NCBI RefSeq assembly: GCF_021347895.1
Contig: NC_067117.1
Location: 36,958,067 to 37,022,066 of the forward strand
DNA: 64,000 bases
Source: Acanthochromis polyacanthus
Lineage: Eukaryota; Chordata; Actinopteri; Pomacentridae
Direction of reading: 5' to 3'
Of the stretch, positions 33,012-51,295 are shown piece by piece. Position 1 is the stretch's first letter; each line of letters opens with the position of its first letter. The position numbers and the translations under genes are program-made. Below the pieces are notes generated by a model, which had not been told where the DNA came from, made no database searches, and saw only the letters and a list, made by a program, of their open reading frames with translations.

Positions 33012-36000
33012 TTACTTCTTGGCATTTAAGGATGCCAGCTGACCATCAATATCCTCCTCTGGCTGCAAGGCATGCCACTGGGCAATGGGGCGGCGTGGAT
33101 TAGCCAGCATATCAGACCAGTGCTTCAGACCTAAGCCAGTAGCCTTGCTGCCCACAAAGATCTTCCCGATGGCGTCGTTCTTACCTATCTTGTCATAATC
33201 AAACACTGTGACAGCTACCAGGATTTTCTGAGAAGGGAAACAAGAGAAATGCTGTGATTCCTCTGCTGTTAAGTCATTAGTTCCTCAGCATATGAGTGGG
33301 ACATTGATAGAAAAGACATTTTAACATATCAGTTAAGTCCAGAAGGTATGGTTTGACTTGTACTGTACCTGCATCTGTTCCAATGGGATTTCAAAGCTGA
33401 AGGATTCATTGTAATATGGGTTCAAGGTGTTCTTCTTCACCGTAGTCTTCTTTTTCTTCAGACGCTTACCCCCCTGCAGCAGCTGGATCTTCACATAAGG
33501 ATCTGGAATGGGCATCAATGTGATTAGCAAACAGACTGCCAAGGCCATAAATAATTGAATTCTTCATTGTTTTCTGTGTCAACTTATCCTATGTTTCCAG
33601 GATATGTTGTTTATATAGTTTTCTATGTATACAGATCAAGAAAATGTAATTGTAATCTGTCGTCCTTATGTACACTGCCATTCAAAAGTTTGGGGTCACC
33701 CAGGCAATTTCATGTTTTCTATGAAAACTCACACTTTAATTCATGTGCTAACATAATTGCACAAGGGTTTCATTTAGTCTTTCAACGTGATTAGCTAACA
33801 CAATGTAGCATTAGAACACAGGAGTAATGGTTCCTAGAAATGGGCCTCTGTACCTCTATGTAGATATTCCATTAAAAATCAGCCATTTCCAGCTGGAACA
33901 GCCATTTACCACATGAGCAATCTGTAGACTGTATTTCTGATAAACTTAATGTTATCTTCATTGAAAAACACTGCTTTTCTTTAAAAAAAAAAAAAGAACA
34001 TTTCTAAGTGACCTCAAATTTTTGAACAGTATTGTATATTTGGTTGACAGTAAATCCTCTGAAGTCAGTATAAGTTCTGAGATTAGTTTTGTCAAATGAT
34101 AAATACAGCAAGGTAAAAAAAACTAAAATAAATTTAAATAGAGCATTTAAATATCCAGTGCCTGAAATCTTGGTTTTACCATTTAATGTCATAGCACCGA
34201 TTACAGCCACTGTCATAAACAAAGCTGTAGTTATCAAGATCCTGTTAACACCTCTGTGACTTGGAGTTAATTAAGGCTTTTCTCTACCAGATAAGCCGCA
34301 GGCATCCATCTTCTTCAGGTTCTTTGCCTCCAGGATGCAGACGGTTAGTTTCCCAGCAGTGGGGACGTAACGCAGAGAGATGCAGATGTCTCCAAGTTTC
34401 TCAGGCTGAGCAGCCAGCACAGAGGGGAGAGGCAGAAAGGACAAGCATCAGACAATTGCAAACTGCTTGTTCTATGACACGCTGATGGAAAATGTTCTGC
34501 TGTCGCCTGCTCTGTATCTTGGTTTATACTTTCATGCTGAAATTGAGTCCTGTTTGACCTTGTGGGAACATTGGCAATATATTTGCTTGGAATGCCGCTC
34601 TCTGTCAGGATTTTTGAATAGCCCTGAGCCACAAAGTTTTCAGTGTCCTCAGATGTGATGGTGACATTTAGTTGAAAAACAAAATGGAAAAAGACATAGA
34701 TGCTTGCAAACAACATAATCTGTTCATTTTAATAAAAAGTAATTGTGCACAAAAATCACTTCAACCTCATACTTCACAGGGATGCAGTCCCATCAAACAA
34801 ATTTCTGAATACACAGTTCACTAGTGTCAGAAATGAATATATTGACTGAGATAAGTGTCTGATTATTTGTGCACTTACATAAAATACCATCTTTTGGCAA
34901 CTGCAAACTGAAGAATTATCCTTGAAGGTAAAGTCTGGCTTGTCAACAAATCCCATGAAAGAACTTCCAGATGTACTTTCTGACTTTTCTCAGCAGAGTG
35001 CCATCCTCAACACCTGATATATCAGGTGGGCACAGCAGTTTTTAGCAAACATTATATAAATAATAGCAAAGAGTGCATGTGGGAACTATTATTTACTGCA
35101 CCCATTTGGTTCCTCAGTGAGTATTCAGGGGAGCAGCATGACATTTATCAGATACACAAACAACAGTGGAGTGCTATTGTATGGAGGATTTTCATGTGAT
35201 TTGTCGACAACAAGAAAATATGTAATATCAGTGGGATATTCTTCAAAAGCTTGATTTTACTCAAGTAAATCAATTTAATCAGCACCTCCTCTTGATCAGC
35301 GCTCTCCAGATCCCGCCACTCCTCGATCGGCCGTCCAAGGTCAATAGTGTTCATGGGCAGCTTCACTTCTCCAATGACATCATGTTTGGAAAATCGGTCA
35401 TAGTCATAAACAGACATACACAGGGTCTTGCCACCAAGCTCCTCATAGGGCACCTGATAAACAGATACGGTGCTGCTTGTAGTTAAATATCCAAATTTAA
35501 TGAAATAGACAGTTGAAAAAATTCTGTTAAAGAAAACTGACTGCAAGTAATCGATGCAATGTGCTCAAAATAATTGTTTTAATGCCATTAAGTATTCATA
35601 TGAGCCTCCTCTGGCTCTAGTTTCTTGACAAGGGCAACAGCAAGCATGTTAGGCTGAGTGGAAAACCTTATCACTTAGACAGTATAAATACTTATGTACA
35701 TTTCTGTTGTTTACTGGACACTATGGGGGAAACTTGGGAATAAAAGGGATAAATAGACAGCTAAAAATTGAAAATAGATTAAAGTGAAATGAGAAAAAAA
35801 TTATCTGAGAACAATATCCTACATGTGACACAATGACAAATAATATGGCATTTAAGAAGATACATTTAATTACATTATTTTTTGCCTCTGTTTTGTAAAT
35901 TTAATATCTGTGAGTTTGTGTTGACTGGACCAAACTATCTCTTTATTGAAAATGCAAATATTTACTAATTAATACTGAGGGCAAGAAGGCTGACAATAAC

Positions 36001-39000
36001 ATCAGTACACTTTGAAAGTCCTGGATCACAATAAGGTACTGGGCTAATGACTCTGCCAAGGAATGCGGCAGAGTTGTGTGATTATCAGTATCTGTCTGTC
36101 TGTCTGTCTGTCTTTTATCAACATTATTCAAAAACAGACTGATGTATTTCAATGAAATTTTCAGGGGAGGTCAGAAATGACACAAGGACCAAGTGATTAC
36201 CGTAGATTTGGCAGTGATGTGGCTTAAAGTCTGGATCCATGGATTTGTTTAAGATTTCTGTATCACTGTAAGATAGCAGCACAGCGTCACTGTAATTATG
36301 ATTACAACTGAACGCTACGTCAGTTGCCTGCTGACAACCACATCATTGTGATCCTACTACAAATCGACTGCTGCAGACCACAACACGAATTATTTGAAGA
36401 TTTCATCCATCAGAAATCATATGACTGAACAACCTTGGTGGAGTACTGTGCTCTCTGAGTGCTTTTCTTGTTTCAAATGGGAGCATCCTTCAAATATTAA
36501 AAAAAAAAAAACATTCCACTTGACATAAACGTTGTAAAACTTAACATGAGAACTTATGTCTACACCATGTGTAGACATATGTTCAGTTCTACTTTCTCAT
36601 CTTCTTCCAAAGTGTTCTGGTTCACACCTCGTCTCGCATCTGCTGACTGATTCTTTTTCCAACAGCGATAGCCGAGTCCTCCAGCCACAGCAATGCAAAG
36701 ACTAGCAGAAGCGCTAACACCAACTATTATGCAATTCTGGGTATTACTTCCTGTCAAGTCGGTTGGTGTTTCAGTTGACTGAATCTGTAGTTTATCTAAG
36801 CATTATGTGCTGTTTTCTTCATCTTCTTTCTTCACTATCCTGTCTATACACAAAATTATTAAAATGTTTTAAGTTAAAAGAAGTAGGAAATAGCTCTAAC
36901 AAATCTTCACAGGGAAATAAGAAATGTGGTTCTGAATATTTCCATGGCTTCGGCTGAGAGAGAACAGGCACAACGGTCTGAAAAATAACATTGTTTCTTT
37001 CTTTCATTCCTTTTTTCCAGGTTTTTTTTCTTTACTCTGGTAAATTAGCAGAGATGCGCAATAGCAGAGCTTCCAGCTTGACCCAGAGCCACTTGTAAAG
37101 TCTCTGCAGGCCTTATTAGCCAGTACAGGAAAGTGTGTTCAGCACAGGCCAGTGGGCACACACAGATCCAGACAACACACAGTCAGTTCTATTACCTTCC
37201 ACACACTGTGAATTATACGTGCATCTTATTTTGTATAAAAATACACTAATTTACTCTTTATTATCCAAAAATGTTAAATCTATCTGTATTATTTTGCTAC
37301 TGCATGCATATGAGAGCAGGATTCACACATTCTTTGCTGTCACTGCAGATATTTTCTCACAGCATAGACAGACACGAGTTGTAAACTTACCTTGAAGACA
37401 AATGTCTCATTGAAGACAGGGTTCAGTGTCTTCTTGTGCACTTTGGTGTCAAACTTCTTCTTCTTATCAGGGAGAAGCAGGACTTTGACATAAGGATCTG
37501 ACGTTCCACCTGAGTCCATGGACATGAGGTCTGCAGCTTGAAGGATGCCAATTGTGAGCTGTGTGCAGAAGATTGGGCAAAGTGTAAGCATCAGGAGCAG
37601 CTAAGACAGAATTTTATCCAAAAAAAAAAGAATTCAACATTTGTGTCAGGGTCACTGCCTCAGACTGGTTATATAACTTTAACTGACAACTTGAGCCTCA
37701 CAATCAATGGTCTTAGCTGACTAGAGACTGGCTGAACGTCAGAAGGTTTTCTTCAGTGCTACACAGTTGTCACAGTGTGGTAAACTCTAAAAATATCACA
37801 TTTTGTATATATATATTTGTATAAAATGTCCATTTGTATAGAAACATGTAAAAGTACAACAATTAATAAAGTCTCTGTTTTTGGTCTCAGTTACTTAGTT
37901 TAGTCAGTCTTTCTTTAAAAAAAAGATCATCCTCTTGCTTTGCTTTCTGAAGTTTTACAAAGAATCTGTCCAGGAAAATGTAGTAAGTCAACATTTTGGG
38001 GATCAATACCACTTTCATGTCTGCCTGTTCAATGTAAGGCTGCAGCTAGCAGCTTATTAGCTTAGCATAAAGACTTTAAACAATTAGACTGACTCTGCTA
38101 TCAAGTGTCACAGTAAATATTTAAGCTTTCAGATAGCTGTCGGCAGACAGCTATCTGAATGCTTAAATATTTACGTTTTATATCATGTGTTTGTGAATGT
38201 ATGCAAGAAATGAAAAGTTTTCAGCTTAAAGATTATGTGCTAGACTATTTCTTGGCTGGGCGAGAAGGCATTGCCATGACAAGAAACAGTCCCACATATA
38301 ATGGGCAGGACAAAAATGCCATTTTTACACTTTAAAGAAATCATCCATCCATGAACTATCTATACACCACTTAATCCTTATTAGTGTCATGGGAGGGCTG
38401 GAATCTATCCAAGCTGATTTAGGAGGAAGGCAGGGGACACCATGGACAGGTCACCAGTCTATCACAGGGCCATATATACAGTCAAACAATCACACTCACT
38501 TTACACCTACAGACAATTTAGAATCATCAATTAATCTCTACCTGCTGGCACTTTAAATATCTCTTTAAATATTGGACATTGTCAGGAAGACTCAGAAGCC
38601 TATGTTGACAAAACATTTGTTTTAGGGATAAACATAATACATAATGTAAGTACAAGTGACAAGTACAGACCTTTGTATTCTCAAAATCGTAATCTATAGA
38701 GTACTGCAGCTTTCCCAGTTTCTCTTGTTCTTTCTCTTCTTCTTCTTTCTCCTCCTCTGTTAGTCCAGTCTCTCCCTCATCATCATCGTCATCCTGTTGT
38801 TTCTGTGGTGTAAAGTTAACAAAATAAAATGCCTTGTTAAAAGCTGGAGGATCAAGAATTTAGAACACAGGGCTCCCCATAACAGCCAGCATGCCACAGA
38901 CACTGGAGCTCCAGGACTTTTTATGTGGGAGATACACGCATTGGTTACTGCTTACCTGTACAGTACCTGATGATAAAAACCAGCAATTTGTCATTTAAAA

Positions 39001-41477
39001 GAGGATAAATCTTTGCTGGTATCAAATAACTAGATATTTCTACGTTTTTGTTTTTGTTTTGTTTTGTTGTTTAATTCTGTACACCACATTTCAGTGCTTT
39101 ATGATCAGTGGGCATTTCCTTTGACATGCTTGAGCAGTACAGTGACAGCCAGTGGAGGCTTTGCATGCTAGTTCCACTAAGAGGAGTAATTAAAGATACA
39201 ACTTTCCAATGAGATTAGAAATAAACGTAATTCTCTTGTTTTACGGTCTTAGACAAATGAACAATAGGATGAATGCTTGAATAAAACCCCTAAGGAACTA
39301 GCTCACAACAGCAAATGCCAATGCATATTAAAAGATAAAAGGCAAATAAGACAAAATATTCAGGGCAAGGAGATATATAGTTCACATAAAATAGCGACAA
39401 TTTGTAGTTTTATTAAGCCCTATACCAAATAGAAGTAAGCTCTACATTCATAGCTTTCATATTTGAGGAAAAATTCCAAACTTTTCAACCTGCATGCCTT
39501 TTTTTTTACCTTCAAATTGTTGTGGCACAGAAAATAATTCTTTTCAGCTCACCATTATTACAGTAAATGGTTCAGGATTAAAGGGCACAGCCAGCTATTT
39601 GAATAATGTATAGTCTCTTTGCTGCAGTGTTATTTTTGTAAATGAATTACAGCCTCTTTGTCAAAGTGACCTTGACTTTGAAATATTATTAATTTTTTCT
39701 TTTCTTTGGACCATCCAATGTCTCCACATCCTACCTCCTCCTTGAGTATTACAACCAAAAAGAAGAGATTTACAAGTATTTGGCTCATCATGCAGTTTTA
39801 TCATCACCGTTTTCATGTCTCCCAAACAACCAACCATGCCCTTTATCACATGCACACATTAGTAGTGTTAACAGTGTCTTGCATAGCATTTTTTTTTTTA
39901 AAAATCCAATACTTTCCATATTGGTGTGAGTCATAGTTACATTGTCTCAGCAACAATGTGTTAGATGGTTAGACTCTCCTCTCTGGGGTTTATGGAGCAC
40001 ATCATAGCTTTCCATTGTTACATTCTCAAGCTATCAAAACAAAAATTAAAAAGTGGGAGAGACTACAAATTATAAAAAAAAGATAAAAGCAAAAGGAAGC
40101 TACGACTTTCATTCCATGAAACCCCCCTCCGCCACAGGGGGGCAGAGAACGTCAACGCGAACTATCCACCTACCGTAGAGCGGGAGTCCACCACAGTCAA
40201 GAAACATGAGGCACACACAAGACAGACACAAAGCGGAAAAAAAGGAGGAGAGCAGAGAGAGGAAGAGATTCAACTCACAAGACACCAAACACACTACAAA
40301 AAAGAGAGGCAATCAACACCATCACCACCACAATTATGATGAGAAATGACACACTTGTTTTTAGCAGTGGGCAATTAATTGACATTGTGAACACACGCAA
40401 ATCATTGTTTTAATTAACTGCCAGTAGAACGAGTGACAGTCGAGGCTGATGTAAGATGATGGGTTCTCAAATTAGTCATTTTCCAAACTGATTGTACTTT
40501 TCCTCCAAAATCTCTAAATATTTCTGCAGGCTTTACATTTTTGTCCCTTAACTTTGGTTATAAAACGCAGCTTTCAGTACTTAGAACTTGACCATAAAAT
40601 ACCTTCACATCACAGTGCTCATTATTTTCTGTCAGTTTGTAATAAAATGTGCCATTTTTCACCACAGGCCACAATGGAATACGTCACACAGTTAAACAAC
40701 CACCACTACAACATCAAGTAAATGGAGGGGAAGAGAGCTCTCCTTGTGTCCTCTACAGCCTGGGCTAAAAAAGCTGCTGATAAAAGACCAAATTTAGTTA
40801 GCCTCAGTCATATAATCAGAGAAATATTTGTTAGAAATAATCATAAAAATAAAATATTAAATTGTTGTGGAAAAGAAGAAGCAAAATGTCACCCAAAATA
40901 TCCTTTTAGCCTGACTTTTCAGCATGTAGGAAGCATGAGGCGTCATACCTCGCCACCCTGCATATTCTTCATGTTGAAGCCATCCTTGCCCTTCTTTCCT
41001 TTCTTGTTCTTCTTCTTCTTGCAGCAACATTTTTTGATTATGCAGAAGCAGCAGGTAAGGATGAGCAATGCTGCCACCACAGCAATGGCAATCAAAGCCC
41101 ATGGCGGCACTGTAAGTTACAAAACGACAGATGATAAATTGGAATTGACATGCAGTTTTGGTGTTACAACAAAAACTTAAACTTTGTGTCAAATAAAGAA
41201 CATTTTGAATCTCACAAAGAATGTAGAATATACTACAGCATTACTCACGTGGGATTTTATCAATTTCATTTAAGAATTTGCTTTTGATCTCCTCAAACAT
41301 ATCATTCTTGTTGATCTCTGTGTTGTTGGAGCCAGAGACTTCCGGCGCAGAGGTGGACATGACTGCCGGTGTGGGGGCCATGGTCATGGTGGAGGCAGTG
41401 GTTGGCTCGGCCGCCGTCATGGCCTGTGGCTTTTTGAACAAGTTGAACTTCATTGTCAAAGACTAGGTGCAGCGTCC
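33012..41477 (-). CDS. syt2: Synaptotagmin-2, complete coding sequence (8 coding exons)
   Basis: Coding exons on the minus strand: 41249-41453 (ATG at 41453; the exon extends to an acceptor at 41477), 40949-41109, 38671-38802, 37391-37558, 35286-35453, 34288-34405, 33369-33502 and 33012-33227. They join in frame to 433 residues. The product is a synaptic-vesicle calcium sensor for fast transmitter release: short lumenal N-terminus, one membrane helix ([20 protein letters not shown]), a Cys/Lys-rich run, an acidic linker ([10 protein letters not shown]), then C2A and C2B. Calcium-binding aspartates are kept ([34 protein letters not shown]), as is the C2B polybasic KRLKKKKT. Similarity around NEIDKIPLPPWAL and linkage to ppp1r12b favour syt2 over syt1. 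Upstream non-coding exons were not located. Confidence 0.93.
33671..34036. mobile_element. Tc1-type MITE, copy 2, in a syt2 intron
   Basis: TA-flanked, with ends CACTGCCATTCAAAAGTTTG and the inverse (tttgaacagtattg). Same family as 28211-28535. It sits in the intron between coding exons 6 and 7. Confidence 0.8.
36052..36474 (+). repeat. GGCGGAG-type MITE family, copy 1
   Basis: It begins ctgccaaggaatgcggcaga, carries a (GTCT)n run at 36091-36111, and ends tggtggagtactgtgctctc tgagtgctttt. Related copies lie at 52627-53250, about 57590-57950 (inverted) and 43750-44150. It lies in syt2 intron 4. Confidence 0.65.
36560..36784 (-). pseudogene. Orphan exon encoding a transmembrane segment
   Basis: Read on the minus strand, an acceptor (aaactacag at 36785) is followed by an open frame of 74 codons to a TAG at 36560-36562. 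It has a Thr/Ser-rich stem ([14 protein letters not shown]), a hydrophobic helix ([20 protein letters not shown]), a basic stop-transfer CWKKN and an acidic tail (LEEDEKVE). This looks like the last exon of a small type I membrane protein. It lies inside syt2 intron 4 on the same strand and is not part of any synaptotagmin. The parent gene is not recognised; it could be a captured exon or chance. Confidence 0.35.
38118..38170. repeat. Short perfect-type hairpin at a deletion breakpoint
   Basis: The segment aagctttcagatagctgtc is followed almost at once by its inverse gacagctatctgaatgctt. The left arm of the duplication loses sequence exactly from this hairpin (left junction near 2048). Confidence 0.7.
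38345..38560. repeat. LINE/SINE 3'-end fragment in syt2 intron 3
   Basis: The sequence catccatccatgaactatct ... ggacaggtcaccagtctatc acaggg ... caatttagaatcatcaatta matches a very common fish repeat that I associate with Rex3/Expander-type LINE tails. The family name is from memory. Confidence 0.5.
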
Positions 41478-42111
41478 CTGGGACACAATGAGATCAGACA
41501 CAATGCAAGGATAAGTCACAATGCACCAGTAAAGTGTCATGACATTGTTAAATGTTACGGACAGAATGGATTGAATGGATTGTTGTGGCTCAAATACTTA
41601 GAACAATGTTGAATTGAAAACAATCATTGTCTGGGCTTTTGGACAGATTTGTAGGATGAAAATTATTTATGAGAGAAATGTGAGGAAGATGAGAACTAGT
41701 TCCAGCCCAACTTAAAAGCTTTAACGTCATTATACAGAAAATAAATCTTAAACTTCTCAGAAAATTCAAATTCTGCTGATAACAATGTTACGGAATTCAA
41801 AGCATCAGAACACATGCTAAATAGACTTGGCTGTATGATTCAGTAAAAAAAAAATGTTAAGTTCAAAAATGTCAACTTTGCCATTTTCATGAAATCAAAT
41901 TTTTGAGGAAAATCCAGGCTTGAACTAACTGTGACGTCACCCATTGGTTTCAACGCCGAGAAAATGAAGCCCGGATTTTGCTACTTCCTGGTTGCCATTT
42001 TGGATTTTTTGGAGCCAGTGACGTAAAAAGCGTCATCAAACAGGCTGGACTGGAGAGCAACTAGGGGCAGGACCAGTCAATGGGACTGTCAATCAAGTAT
42101 AGCCACGCCCC

Positions 42112-43749
42112 CTGGCTCCGGCAACTTTAACGATTTATTAAAAATTCAGTATTGATTTATTTTAAGATCGGACACCTGATCTCTCATTTTGACCATGAAA
42201 ACTAACGGGGGGAAAATCCTGAGCTGCAGAAAATCTGTCTATCAAATTTTATTTTTTCCAAAAATGAATTGGGGTCTATGGGGCAAAAGCTTTTTGGAGT
42301 CAACCCTAGCGGACGGCGTGATATTGCAAGTTTTTGACACTTCCGGGTGGGCTTCAATTTTGGAGCCAGATGCTACGTCCATCTTTATATTCAGTCTATG
42401 GGAAAATCATGTAATATGATGTAAAATTTTTCCAGGTAAGTTGTCTCAGCTTTTCATGTACAGGTTTTGAATATCAATAGTAAGTGACTAATAAATATAG
42501 ACACAAATCCCCAAGTAAAAAATCTAATATGGTGTAAAAGCCACACAAGTTGAAACCAAAGTCATCCATTGCGTTGACAATGTAAGAATTTCTGTGCTTC
42601 AAGACTGAGCTGGAGCTAGGGGGAGTATCCCTCCTCCTCAGAAATCAAGGATTTCCCACATCTTAATATTTTTGTCTAAAAATTAAGTCTTCCTTGAAGA
42701 AAACAAGAAGATCTGTACAGGTAAATGGTAACTTAGTTGGTGCAAAATAATGAAGAAGTTTGATACCTTGACAGAATCATTTTTGCCTGTTAAATATGAA
42801 GATATAACCTAAAGATAGCTTTTCTCAGAGTAAACTTGGGCTCTTAGGGAATCAGTGACTGGTTCCAGCTTACAAAGTTTAGTTGTCTGTGAAAAAAACC
42901 CAAAACTAAACATCTTGCTGCTTTACCCTTTTGTTTTCTATGAATTACACAAATGAGATATGAAGTGTCAGTTATGAACATGTTAAATGCCAAGCTTTAT
43001 AGGTGCTTGGGATGGACATTGTTATGATTAGAAAAACCATTTTGGCTCTTCCCAGTCCTTTAGGCTATGCAAAGAAAACTGTCATTGACTTGTAGCTCCC
43101 TATTTACTGTACAAAGATAAGAGTGCTGGAAGTATTAATCTTGTCGTCTAGCTTTAGACAAACAAGCAAATAACCTGCTCCAAGTGACAAACTAATCATT
43201 TGACTTTTCACAGCTTGAATTTTCTTGGCATCGACATGTATCTTGTTCTATTCTATATGCATATAAGAATGACTTATTATGAAAAGTATGTCTCTAATCA
43301 GAGACTAATAAAACAAGTGTCTCCTCTTTAAGCAGTTCACCAAACCAATTTAGCTCCCAGCCCCAACTGAATATTATATTATTTAGTCTCTGCTCGCTCT
43401 TTGCATGTCCGTAAGTGACAGCAGCACACTGTTAACATTTACTTCTGAGGTGTAACTGAGAGTTGTGCTCTTGTGACAAATCAGAAAAAACATGCTACAC
43501 ATAACTCGAAGTATTTTGACAGTATCTGTCCACTTTTAATTACATTAGAATCATCAACTCATACTGTGGTGTCAACAGAGGCAATTTTTCCTGCTTTTGG
43601 TGGTGATTTATCTGATCATTTAAAGCATATGGCAAGAGGCGTATTGGGATTTGGATGCTGCATTTAAGCTTTGGTGCTCCCCACCAGCTCAACATAGTGC
43701 TAAAGAATAATTGGCAACTTGACAGCCTTTTACTTGCTTTGCAGCTGTA
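42112..43749. other. Non-coding upstream flank of syt2
   Basis: No coding exon is supported. The first 300 bp (cttccgggtgggcttcaatt, ctatgggaaaatcatg) resemble a dispersed fish repeat. Nothing else is recognised. Confidence 0.35.
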
Positions 43750-44065
43750 ATTACCTCCGCCTGGAGGTTATGTAATCACCGGAGTTTGTTTGTCTGTCTG
43801 TCTTTCTGTCTGTCTGTCTGTGTGTGTGTCCATTTGTCTGTTAACAGCATAACTCAAAAAGTCATGGACGAATTTTCACCAAATATTTACAGGATGTCCG
43901 GAAGAGCAAAAGTAACAATCGATTAGATTTTGGAGGTGATCCGGATCACCGTCTGGATCCAGGATTTTTTTGAAGGTCGAAGGACAATTGGGAGATGGCC
44001 TGGCGACAGAGAAATCCGTCCATGACTTTTTGAGTTATGCTGTTAACAGACAAACGGACACACAC

Positions 44066-44110
<45 letters not shown>

Positions 44111-44150
44111 TGGCCTGGCGGAGGTATCCGCTCTCTGAGTGCTTTTCAAG
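43750..44150. repeat. Fold-back MITE with TCTG/CAGA microsatellites
   Basis: The left half (cctccgcctggaggttatgt, (TCTG)n, gttaacagcataactcaaaa agtcatgga) and right half (tccatgactttttgagttat gctgttaac, (CAGA)n, ggcctggcggaggtatccg) are inverted copies around a 120-bp centre. The end ctctctgagtgctttt is shared with 36052-36474 and 52627-53250. Confidence 0.7.
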
Positions 44151-49650
<5,500 letters not shown>

Positions 49651-49657
49651 TGTGTTT

Positions 49658-50470
49658 CAAATCAAATCAAATCAAATCAAATTTATTTATAAAGCACCTT
49701 CAAAACAACCACAGTTGACCAAGGTGCTGTACATAGGCATAAACAACAAGATTAAAATAAAAATAATAAAAACAAAGATAAAACATTAACTAGGATAAAA
49801 ACAATAAGAAGTAAAAGCAGACTGCACAATAAAAACAAAAACAATAAATAGACTAAACAAACTGGACTGCCCCTCCCAAAAAATATATACGTGCACATGA
49901 AACAACAAACCTATGTGGTGTGAAATGCCAATGAGAAAAGGTGGGTTTTAAGAAGAGTTTTAAAATTGGACAACGAGGAGGCCTGTCTAATGTGCAGTGG
50001 CAGCTTATTCCAAAGCTTTGGAGCTGCCACAGAAAATGCTCGATCCCCTCTGAGCTTCAGCCTTGTTTTGGGGATCCTCAGGAGCAGCTGATCAGATGAC
50101 CTGAGGGAACGGCTCGGAGTATGTGGATGAAGAAGCTCAGACAGGTATTGGGGGGCGGGACCATGTAAAGATTTAAAAGCAAATAAAAGCATTTTAAAAT
50201 GAATTCTAAAAAGGACAGGCAGCCAGTGTAGTGAAGCTAAAATCGGTGAAATGTGCTCAAACTTTCTCGTACCAGTTAAAAGACGTGCAGCGGCATTCTG
50301 GACTAGCTGTAGACGAGCAATGGAGGACCCACTAACCCCCATATAAAGAGCATTGCAGTAATCCAGCCGAGTGGTTACAAAGGCATGGATTACTGTTTCA
50401 AATTGCTGTCTCAGCAGAATGGGTTTGATTTTTGCCAGCTGCCTTAACTGAAAGAAGCTATTTTTTTTCC
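49658..50470 (-). mobile_element. 5'-truncated LINE (L2/CR1/Rex1-like) 3' end
   Basis: Read on the minus strand, an open frame from FFQLRQLAKIKP through VIHAFVTTRLDYCNALYMG and LVQNAAARLLTGTRK to LHWLPVLFRIHFKMLL matches the C-terminal region of fish non-LTR reverse transcriptases. It stops at 49911. The 3' UTR ends in TTTATAAATAAATTTGATTT plus further TTGAT repeats, a typical LINE tail. The upstream reverse transcriptase and endonuclease domains are missing, so it is a dead-on-arrival copy. Confidence 0.8.
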
Positions 50471-50494
50471 CCTCAAAATAGTGACAATAGTTGA

Positions 50495-50686
50495 AATTCT
50501 TTTTGACCTTTAAGGCTTTAATACATAGGACAGTGGAGTGAGATAAGTGGGGAGAAGAATGGTGGGAGGACTTGCAGCAAAGGGCCATGGACTGGATTCC
50601 AATCCATGACCACTGCACTGGAGACTATAGTTCGTATTTATGGGTCACACACTCATGCTGTTGAGCTACCAAGACACCTAGCTATT
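50495..50686 (-). mobile_element. tRNA-derived SINE
   Basis: On the minus strand the head reads ggtgtcttggtagctcaaca gcatgagtg (degenerate A box), then ggattggaatcc (B-box-like), followed by the body ggccctttgctgcaagtcct ccc that is common to a widespread fish SINE. It abuts the LINE fragment. Confidence 0.6.
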
Positions 50687-50939
50687 GGTGTTTTTGTGGA
50701 ACAAGCTTGGTCATAAAAAGGATAATCCACCGAAAGTAACAGGTCTGTCATACCACGCCATTGAAATACTCAATCCAAATTCTCAAAATTCAAATTTACA
50801 ATTTCACTGTGGTACATTGCTGCCTTTTTTGCCAGAGCTGAGTAGAGTTTGAAAACAGTAATACAGAGACAGAGGAAGGAGAAAAGAAAGTCGCCTGATA
50901 TGGTAGGCTAAATATCCATCATTTTAGACAACTATTCAA

Positions 50940-51295
50940 TCGAAACTTTTTGTGTCTATGCTTTCCTTAGTATTTATGTCAAAATGTCTTCTGTACATGA
51001 AGATAACATTAAATAAATCCGAAATATAGCCTAGGCATCGTTAATGTGGTGAATGACTATTCTAAGTGGAAACAGCTGATTTGTAATGGAATATCTCCAT
51101 AGGGGTTCAGAGGAACATTTCCAGCAACCATCACTCCTGTTTTCTAATGCTACATTGTGTTATGTAATGGTGTTGAAAGGCTAATTGATGATTAGAAAAC
51201 CTTTGTGCAGTTATGTTAGCACACCGAGTAAAAGTATGAATTTTCATGGGAAGCATGAAATTGTCTCTAACTTTGAGTGGTATTGTATATGCAAA
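50940..51295. mobile_element. Tc1-type MITE, degenerate copy 3
   Basis: It shares the interior of 28211-28535 (tgttgaaaggctaattgatg attagaaaac; gttaatgtggtgaatgac) and ends near tgagtggtattgta. The left end is worn. Confidence 0.6.

Larger units (their letters stand above)
37162..42111 (-). repeat. Right arm of the inverted syt2 duplication
   Basis: This is the intact counterpart of 1-2911, holding syt2 coding exons 1-4 and 5' flank. The homology boundary at 37162 (ctccagacaacacacagtca region) lies in intron 4. The arms are separated by about 34 kb. Confidence 0.9.

Noticed and set aside
36052..36474. Structural RNA or CRISPR from the (GTCT)n repeats
   Set aside because: It is a MITE family with a microsatellite, seen at four places in the window.
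50495..50686. Functional tRNA gene
   Set aside because: A- and B-box-like sequences are degenerate, no cloverleaf can be drawn, and the downstream body matches a SINE.
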